NCBI GenBank assembly: GCA_019115345.1
Contig: DXDV01000132.1
Location: 1 to 6,216 of the forward strand
DNA from: Candidatus Intestinimonas stercorigallinarum
GTDB lineage: Bacteria > Bacillota > Clostridia > Oscillospirales > Oscillospiraceae
Reading direction: 5' to 3'
DNA length: 6,216 nt
The position numbers were made by a program, and so were the translations under genes. Below are positions 1 through 3,680 of the stretch, piece after piece. The notes beneath the pieces were generated by a model. That model had not been told where the DNA came from, searched no databases, and saw nothing but the letters and a program-made list of their open reading frames with translations. Position 1 is the first letter of the stretch; every line of letters starts with the position of its first letter.

Positions 1-117
1 AAGGCTCGATTTTAGAAAGTTATGTAAACAAAATTTGAAAAAATATGGTTTTTCAAAAGTAAAGATAATTTTTCAAAGTCAAAAAAATCAAAACTTTTTT
101 CATCCAGAGGAAACATG
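1..117. other. AT-rich intergenic segment, probable control region of an unseen neighbour
   Basis: This stretch is about 24% G+C by hand count (28 of 117), while the next 40 bases (121-160) are 83%. It is full of A and T runs and contains three copies of TTTTTCAAA or its reverse complement. No reading frame here resembles a protein. Such AT-rich pockets in a GC-rich genome usually hold promoters, so it may control a gene lying left of the window. I could not find a -35/-10 pair with 16-18 bp spacing on either strand, so no promoter is called. A coding end from the left is possible, because stops appear early in two plus frames, but nothing supports one. Confidence 0.4.
34..77. repeat. TTTGAAAAA / TTTTTCAAA dyad plus a direct copy
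   Basis: TTTGAAAAA at 34-42 and TTTTTCAAA at 49-57 form a 9-bp inverted repeat around a 6-base spacer. A second TTTTTCAAA lies at 69-77, exactly 20 bp after the first, about two helical turns. The copies at 49 and 69 are followed by AGT and GT, so the similarity runs slightly further. The arrangement could be an operator, or chance in A/T-run sequence; I have no family to assign it to. Confidence 0.35.
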
Positions 118-438
118 CTCCACGCGCCGGAAAGACGGCGGCGGGCGGTGCGGGAGGGGGAGCTATACCCTTTGTATAATGAGGGTAAGGGGGGCGAAAA
201 CGGCGGCTCAAGACCGGAAGGCGGCGGCTGGGATCCCCAGCCGTGAACAGCAGGTGGGCCAGCATATGGCCCATGCCGTCAAAGGCCGCTCCGGGCGGGG
301 CAAGAAAGCGTACCTGGCCCGGCGGGCCGGCCTTTCATCCATATCCCTTGGCCGGACATGGCAAACTGCCCCAGGATGCCGCGGCATCCTGGGGCAGTGC
401 GAAGGGGCGTTCGGCTGGGGGCGTTTACATGCTTGGGG
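118..438. other. GC-rich intergenic stretch without a supportable gene
   Basis: Frames are open on both strands here only because the sequence is GC-rich. Their translations are low-complexity (Arg, Gly, Pro runs) and match no family I know. Small inverted repeats are visible: TGGGCC/GGCCCA near 259-272 and CCGGCC/GGCCGG at 327-332 and 350-355. A TATAAT occurs at 175-180 on the plus strand but has no -35 partner at the right distance. The one strong element is the palindrome at 365-398, listed separately. I see nothing else. Confidence 0.5.
365..398 (-). terminator. Perfect 34-bp palindrome, probable terminator of the Na/Pi cotransporter gene
   Basis: Each arm is 17 bases (365-381 and 382-398) with no mismatch. 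As RNA it would give roughly a 15-bp stem with a CGCG loop. It begins 40 bases past the stop codon of the cotransporter gene, the usual place for a terminator. On the minus strand it is followed by only three T residues and then GCC, so the U-tract is weak. It may act as a 3' stabilising hairpin or a factor-assisted stop rather than a textbook intrinsic terminator. Confidence 0.6.
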
Positions 439-2217
439 TCAGGTGGGATCATGCGCAATGGGGGCGAAGTATTCCGCCCGGTAGCGGGCAAAGAGCTGGT
501 CAAAGGTCTGGTCGCCGCCGGCGTGGAGGTACTTGAGATAGGCGTGGGTGTCGGGCAGGCGCTGTCCGGCGGGCATGGTCTGGCGGACGATGAGCATGGC
601 CACATTGGAGCAGTGGTCGGAGATCCGCTCCAGGTTGATGGTGAGCTCCAGGAACTGGGTGCCCAGCTCGATGGTGCAGGTCCCGGCCTTGAGCCGCTCC
701 ACATGCCGGTGCTTGAGGACCTCCTCCATGAGGTCCACGACCTCCTCCATGGGCTCCACGTGGAGGGCCAGGTCGTGGTCCCGCTTCCCATAGCACGCCA
801 GGGTCATGTCCAGGGTGTCCTCCACCGCCCGGGTGAGGGCGTCCACCTCCCGCTTGGCCACCTCGGAGAAGGAGATCTCCCTCTGGTGGAGCGTGGCGGC
901 AATTTCAGAGATGTTGACGGCGTAGTCGCCGATCCGCTCGAAGTTGGTGAGGGTGTGGAGGAGCTCGGAGACCATGGCGCTCTCCGGATCGGTGAGGGCC
1001 CGGTCGGTGAGCTTGACCAGGTAGTTGTCCAGGGTGTTTTCCAGCTTGTCGATGGTGGCCTCGTTCTCATGGAGGCGCTCCAGCTTCTTCTCGTCGTACC
1101 CGGCCAGGAGCTCCACCGCCAGGCCCAGGTCCTCCCGGGCCTTCTCCCCCATGGAGATCACCGCCGCCCGGGCCTGCTCCAGGGCCACGGAGGGAGAGGC
1201 GAGGAACCGCTCATCGAGCAGGTTGAACTCGGGGGCGGCGGCGTCCCCGGGGACCAGCCGCTCCACGATCTTCACCAGCAGCTTGTGGAAGGGCAGCAGC
1301 AGCAGGGTGCAGGCCACGTTGAAGCCCAGGTGTAGGTTGGCGATGGAGCCCATATCCATAACGGCGTCCCAGAAGGGGAAGGCGAAGAGGCTGTTGCCCA
1401 GGTAGAGGACCGTCAGGAAGAAGGCGGTGCCGATGACGTTGAAGAGGAGGTGGACCATGGCCGTCCGCTTGGCGTTCCGGCTGGCGCCGATGGCGGAGAG
1501 GATGGCGGTGATGCAGGTGCCGATGTTCTGGCCCATGATGAGGGGGATGGCGGTGTGGAAATAGACCAGCCCCGTGGAGCTCACCGCCTGGAGGATGCCC
1601 ATGGAGGCGGAGGAGCTCTGGAGGAGGGCGGTCACCGCCGCCCCGGCCAGGATGCCCAGCAGGGGGTTGGAGAAGGCGGAAAAGAGGGCCTGGAACTCCG
1701 GCAGGTCCCGGAGGCCGGAGACGGCCCCCTCCATGGTTTTCATGCCGATGAAGAGAAGCCCGAGCCCCAGGGCGATCTGCCCCACGATGCGCTTTTTCCC
1801 GCCCCGGATGAACATGTAGAAGACCACGCCCACGGCGGCCAGCAGGGGGCCCAGGACGGAGGGGTTCAGGATGGCGAAGAGCAGGTTGTCCGAGGAGAGG
1901 TCACCCAGCCGCAGGAGCTGGGCGGTGACGGTGGTGCCGATGTTGGCGCCCATGATGATGCCCACGGTCTGTTCCAGCTTCATGATGCCGGCGTTGACGA
2001 AGCCCACGCACATGACGGTGGTGGCGGCCGAGCTCTGGATGAGCCCCGTCACCAGGGCGCCCAGCAGCACGCCCTTGACCACGTTGCTGGTGAGCCGCTC
2101 CAAGATCCCCTCCAGCCGGCCGCTGGAGAGCTTCTCCAGGCCGTCTGTCATGGTGGACATGCCGAAGAGGAAGGTGGCGATGGCCCCCACCAGCGTGATG
2201 ATATCAGTTATGTTCAC
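439..2217 (-). CDS. Na+/phosphate cotransporter family protein with C-terminal PhoU-like domain
   Basis: Predicted 592-residue inner-membrane protein of the NptA/YjbB (PF02690 Na/Pi cotransporter) family, which takes up inorganic phosphate with sodium. Two inverted transport repeats are plain. The first has G53-A-L-V-T, then QSS at 61-63, then GANIGTTVTA at 90-99. The second has G192-A-A-V-T, then QSSS at 200-203, then GQNIGTCITA at 229-238. Hydrophobic segments fill about 5-20, 50-75, 120-137, 145-160, 185-215, 225-245, 255-280 and 295-315. From about 345 to 545 lies a PhoU-like helical domain with its two signature motifs, NFERIGDYAVN (425-435) and NLERISDHCSN (528-538), family metal-binding positions. 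Length is normal for the family. The start is GTG at 2217, preceded by TGGAGG with 7-base spacing. An in-frame ATG at 2283 lacks a ribosome site and sits at the predicted transcription start. PhoU may tune transport or signalling; that role is inferred. Confidence 0.93.
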   Translation of the reverse strand: MNITDIITLVGAIATFLFGMSTMTDGLEKLSSGRLEGILERLTSNVVKGVLLGALVTGLIQSSAATTVMCVGFVNAGIMKLEQTVGIIMGANIGTTVTAQLLRLGDLSSDNLLFAILNPSVLGPLLAAVGVVFYMFIRGGKKRIVGQIALGLGLLFIGMKTMEGAVSGLRDLPEFQALFSAFSNPLLGILAGAAVTALLQSSSASMGILQAVSSTGLVYFHTAIPLIMGQNIGTCITAILSAIGASRNAKRTAMVHLLFNVIGTAFFLTVLYLGNSLFAFPFWDAVMDMGSIANLHLGFNVACTLLLLPFHKLLVKIVERLVPGDAAAPEFNLLDERFLASPSVALEQARAAVISMGEKAREDLGLAVELLAGYDEKKLERLHENEATIDKLENTLDNYLVKLTDRALTDPESAMVSELLHTLTNFERIGDYAVNISEIAATLHQREISFSEVAKREVDALTRAVEDTLDMTLACYGKRDHDLALHVEPMEEVVDLMEEVLKHRHVERLKAGTCTIELGTQFLELTINLERISDHCSNVAMLIVRQTMPAGQRLPDTHAYLKYLHAGGDQTFDQLFARYRAEYFAPIAHDPT

Positions 2218-2224
2218 CCAAATG

Positions 2225-2230
2225 CCTCCA
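2225..2230 (-). promoter_or_regulatory. Ribosome binding site deciding the GTG start
   Basis: The minus strand reads TGGAGG here, 7 bases before the GTG at 2217. This perfect Shine-Dalgarno sequence is the reason for preferring GTG over the in-frame upstream ATG at 2283, which would add 22 Pro/Gly/Arg-rich residues not typical of the family. Confidence 0.85.
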
Positions 2231-2234
2231 TTTT

Positions 2235-2277
2235 CCGGGGCGGGGCCCCGGTCTATTTCCGGCCGCGGGAGGCGGCC
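2235..2277 (-). promoter_or_regulatory. Two GC-rich hairpins in the short leader of the cotransporter mRNA
   Basis: The predicted leader (about 2283 to 2218) contains two stems. One pairs 2261-2266 with 2272-2277 (GGCCGC/GCGGCC, 5-base loop). The other pairs 2235-2241 with 2245-2251 (CCGGGGC/GCCCCGG, 3-base loop) and ends 4 bases before the ribosome site. On the minus strand the first hairpin contains GCCTCC (2273-2268), an exact complement of the GGAGGC that includes the ribosome site (2229-2224). The stems are certain as sequence; any control of translation is inference. Confidence 0.45.
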
Positions 2278-2289
2278 TTCCATAGATAG

Positions 2290-2318
2290 ATTATACCGGC
2301 CTTTTCGACGTACGTAAA
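2290..2318 (-). promoter_or_regulatory. Sigma-A type promoter of the cotransporter gene
   Basis: On the minus strand TTTACG (2318-2313) and a perfect TATAAT (2295-2290) are separated by 17 bases. Transcription should begin near 2283, giving a leader of about 66 bases. The -35 hexamer is also one of the repeated TTTAC(A/G) elements of the operator region, so a bound regulator would overlap or replace the RNA polymerase -35 contact. Confidence 0.75.
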
Positions 2319-2350
2319 CGTTGTGTAAAGCCTTTTACGCAAGTTTTACA
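2313..2350. promoter_or_regulatory. Putative shared operator: four TTTAC(A/G) hexamers with 11-bp period
   Basis: On the minus strand TTTACA (2329-2324) and TTTACG (2318-2313) are separated by 5 bases. On the plus strand TTTACG (2334-2339) and TTTACA (2345-2350) are also separated by 5 bases. The two pairs point away from each other around about 2331, making an imperfect 38-bp dyad between two divergent promoters. Hexamers matching TT(A/C/T)A(C/T)A with about 5-bp spacers are the known form of Bacillus PhoP boxes, and 11-bp direct repeats are usual for OmpR/PhoB-family regulators. A phosphate transporter next door fits. The regulator itself is not in the window, and another dyad-binding repressor remains possible. 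Confidence 0.5.
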
Positions 2351-2361
2351 TATCGGATAAT
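2334..2361 (+). promoter_or_regulatory. cobB: Probable promoter of the sirtuin gene
   Basis: TTTACG at 2334-2339 and GATAAT at 2356-2361 are spaced by 16 bases (17 if TTTTAC at 2333 is taken). Transcription would start near 2368, leaving a leader of about 128 bases before the ATG. The match is weaker than the opposing promoter. The second plus-strand TTTACA (2345-2350) falls inside the spacer, where a bound protein would be expected to affect initiation. Confidence 0.5.
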
Positions 2362-2473
2362 TCCCGGCGCGGAAATTCGGGAAAACAGTCAAAACGCCCA
2401 CGGCGCAAGGCTTGCCTTTTTCCCCGAAAGGCGGTAGGATGACAGTAACAAGAACGGCCGCCGGAGGAGGCGG
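2361..2473 (+). other. Upstream and leader region of the sirtuin gene with several small stems
   Basis: Small inverted repeats are visible: TTCCCG/CGGGAA (2361-2366 and 2378-2383), AAGG/CCTT followed by T residues (2407-2410 and 2415-2418), GCCTTT/AAAGGC (2414-2419 and 2427-2432), and CCGCC/GGCGG (2458-2462 and 2469-2473). The second and third use the same bases and exclude each other. I recognise no riboswitch class. There is no supportable gene between 2218 and 2496. Confidence 0.35.
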
Positions 2474-2482
2474 ACGGAAAAA

Positions 2483-2488
2483 GGGAGG
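2483..2488 (+). promoter_or_regulatory. Ribosome binding site of the sirtuin gene
   Basis: GGGAGG lies 8 bases before the ATG at 2497. It selects this start, which also places the Rossmann glycine motif at the usual distance from the N-terminus. Confidence 0.85.
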
Positions 2489-2496
2489 AAGGAACC

Positions 2497-3219
2497 ATGG
2501 AGCAGCTGGAGCGGCTTCAGCAGTGGATCGACGAGAGCGACAACATCGTATTTTTCGGCGGCGCCGGGGTGAGCACCGAGTCGGGCATCCCCGACTTCCG
2601 CAGCGTGGACGGGCTCTACCACCAGCAGTTCGCCTATCCGCCGGAGGTCATGCTGAGCCATACCTTTTACCGGCAGCACCCGGAGGAGTTTTTCGACTTC
2701 TACCGGAAGAAGCTGCTGGTCTCCGGGGCGCAGCCCAACGCCGCCCACCGGAAGCTGGCCGAGCTGGAGCGGGCGGGAAAGCTCCGGGCGGTCATCACCC
2801 AGAACATCGACGGGCTCCACCAGCTGGCGGGCAGCCGGGAGGTGCTGGAGCTCCACGGCTCCACCCTGCGCAACTACTGCGAGCGCTGCGGCAAGGCCTG
2901 GGATACCTCCGTGGTGGCCGGGTGCGGCGGAGTGCCCCGCTGCGACTGCGGCGGCGTCATCAAGCCCGACGTGGTGCTCTATGAGGAGGCCCTGAACGGG
3001 GAGACCATGTACCGGGCGGTGGACTATATTCGCCGCGCCGACGTCCTCATCATCGGCGGGACCTCCCTGGTGGTCTATCCCGCCGCCGGACTCATCGACT
3101 ACTACGCCGGAGACAAGCTGGTCCTCATCAACAAGAGCCCCACCGCCATGGACGCCCGGGCCGACCTGATCCTCTCTGGACCCATCGGCGCCATTCTGGG
3201 GGCCGTCCGGGTCGGCTGA
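2497..3219 (+). CDS. cobB: NAD+-dependent protein deacylase, sirtuin (Sir2/CobB) family
   Basis: A 240-residue cytoplasmic sirtuin, full length for the bacterial family. It removes acyl groups from protein lysines using NAD+, giving nicotinamide and O-acyl-ADP-ribose. The NAD-binding motif is GAGVSTESGIPDFRS (22-36), followed by TQNIDGLH (101-108) and the catalytic His in LELHGS (H120). The small zinc domain has C128-x2-C131 and C149-x-C151, so the second pair is CxC rather than the common CxxC. IKPDVVLYEE (155-164) follows, then GTSLVVYPA (188-196) and the cofactor-contacting INKSP (211-215). It is related to the Thermotoga Sir2 type. I do not see the Tyr/Arg pair that marks Sirt5-like desuccinylases, but acyl preference cannot be fixed by eye. 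It is divergent from the phosphate cotransporter and convergent with ileS, so it is probably monocistronic. Confidence 0.95.
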   Translation: MEQLERLQQWIDESDNIVFFGGAGVSTESGIPDFRSVDGLYHQQFAYPPEVMLSHTFYRQHPEEFFDFYRKKLLVSGAQPNAAHRKLAELERAGKLRAVITQNIDGLHQLAGSREVLELHGSTLRNYCERCGKAWDTSVVAGCGGVPRCDCGGVIKPDVVLYEEALNGETMYRAVDYIRRADVLIIGGTSLVVYPAAGLIDYYAGDKLVLINKSPTAMDARADLILSGPIGAILGAVRVG

Positions 3220-3282
3220 GAGAGGGATGCGGCTTGCGGAAAAATCCCCAGGAGACATCTTCCACAGCTTGTACAACGCCAA

Positions 3283-3312
3283 AGGCGTCCCGGATCTTGG
3301 TCCGGGACGCCT
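3283..3312 (+). terminator. Strong hairpin after the sirtuin gene
   Basis: Arms of 12 bases (3283-3294 and 3301-3312; AGGCGTCCCGGA with its exact complement) enclose the loop TCTTGG. It lies 63 bases past the sirtuin stop codon. No T-run follows, so intrinsic termination here is doubtful. The U-tract terminator at 3502-3525 is the better stop, and this stem may instead protect the 3' end or belong to the repeat cluster. Confidence 0.4.
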
Positions 3313-3369
3313 CAGACTGTCGAAAAACCTCCGTAAAACGGCAAGCGTGCCACGGTGGTGCGGGGGAGC

Positions 3370-3481
3370 TCGAGGGGGCGGCAGCCCGCCTCGAATGGGA
3401 TGACATCCCCCGCAGTCCTTGCAGGGCAAGGACTGCGGCGAGCAAAGCGAGGACTTTTCCGCCCTCTCTAGGGCGGGAAAG
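3370..3481. repeat. Three adjacent stem-loops inside the hairpin cluster
   Basis: Stem one pairs TCGAGG (3370-3375) and GGGC (3376-3379) with GCCC (3384-3387) and CCTCGA (3389-3394), leaving one bulged G. Stem two is a perfect 13-bp pair, 3410-3422 with 3426-3438 (CCGCAGTCCTTGC), with loop AGG. Stem three pairs 3454-3465 with 3470-3481, 12 bp with one G-T wobble, and loop CTCT. None is followed by a T-run. Confidence 0.6.
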
Positions 3482-3491
3482 TAACGGGATG

Positions 3492-3535
3492 CAGGCTGTC
3501 GAAAAAGTCCCCCAAGGGACTTTTTCGACAGCCTG
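3492..3535. terminator. Bidirectional terminator within a 20-bp-arm perfect palindrome
   Basis: Arms CAGGCTGTCGAAAAAGTCCC (3492-3511) and its exact complement (3516-3535) enclose CCAA. The core, AAAAA then GTCCC-CCAA-GGGAC then TTTTT (3502-3525), has the form of an intrinsic terminator on both strands, with a short 5-bp GC stem. It sits between the ends of the convergent sirtuin and ileS genes, where it can stop both transcripts. The outer TGTCG extension lets the A-run pair with the T-run, which is unusual and matches the repeat-family end sequence. Confidence 0.65.
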
Positions 3536-3539
3536 AGGA

Positions 3540-3566
3540 CCCGCCGCAGAATTTTTCTGCGGCGGG
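3540..3566. repeat. 12-bp GC-rich inverted repeat, possible 3' hairpin of ileS
   Basis: CCCGCCGCAGAA (3540-3551) pairs perfectly with 3555-3566 around a TTT loop. On the minus strand it lies about 115 bases after the ileS stop and just before the U-tract terminator, so it may form part of the ileS 3' end. It has no T-run of its own. Confidence 0.5.
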
Positions 3567-3680
3567 CCCTGTTTGCGGTGCGGGGTTTCACATGGGAGGG
3601 CGGCGCGGCCCCGCTGACGCGGGTGCCGAGCTGTGCGCGGAAGTTGGCGCTTCGACGCAGCGGGCTTAGCACGCCGGAAG
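3567..3680. other. ileS 3' untranslated stretch, no gene seen
   Basis: No gene is supportable here. CGGAAGTT occurs twice (3638-3645 and 3675-3682, the second overlapping the ileS stop codon), and CCCGC/GCGGG (3610-3614 and 3619-3623) makes a small stem. It may be the outer part of the repeat cluster, but I cannot set a boundary. Confidence 0.35.

Larger units (their letters stand above)
3224..3566. repeat. Hairpin cluster between convergent genes, probable non-coding interspersed repeat
   Basis: Almost every part of this region folds back on itself. Stems lie at 3283-3312, 3370-3394, 3410-3438, 3454-3481, 3492-3535 and 3540-3566, with a smaller one at 3397-3409. The motif CAGACTGTCGAAAAA (3313-3327) recurs with one change as CAGGCTGTCGAAAAA (3492-3506) and inverted at 3521-3535, so 3313-3535 is bounded by inverted copies. 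Through-reading frames exist but have no ribosome site or family resemblance. The pattern resembles REP/BIME or MITE-like elements. I believe similar sequences occur between genes in related gut Clostridia, but that is memory, not a search. Confidence 0.5.

Noticed and set aside
170..180. TATAAT at 175-180 as a plus-strand promoter
   Set aside because: No TTGACA-like hexamer lies 15-19 bases upstream; that stretch is a G run.
115..246. Small plus-strand frame of 43 codons with AGAGGA a few bases before its ATG
   Set aside because: The spacing is short, the translation contains an Arg run and Gly repeats, and no promoter could be fixed. It could be real only if conserved in relatives.
358..1335. 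Long plus-strand reading frame of 325 codons opposite the cotransporter gene
   Set aside because: It is antisense to a clearly real gene and has Gly/Val/Leu/His-rich low-complexity content with no ribosome site. Long antisense frames are expected in GC-rich genes.
1450..2289. Plus-strand frame of 279 codons rich in Gly, Asp, His and Glu
   Set aside because: A shadow of the cotransporter gene: it repeats the complement of its codons and has no family resemblance.
3313..3535. Reading the repeat cluster as a CRISPR array
   Set aside because: The repeats are inverted and unevenly spaced, with no uniform spacers and no cas gene nearby.
3234..3536. Plus-strand frame of 100 codons after the sirtuin gene
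   Set aside because: It starts with TTG without a ribosome site and runs through six hairpins, ending in the terminator palindrome. It is better explained as non-coding repeat sequence.
3540..3566. Calling this stem an intrinsic terminator
   Set aside because: It has no T-run on either side; the adjacent 3502-3525 core fits better.
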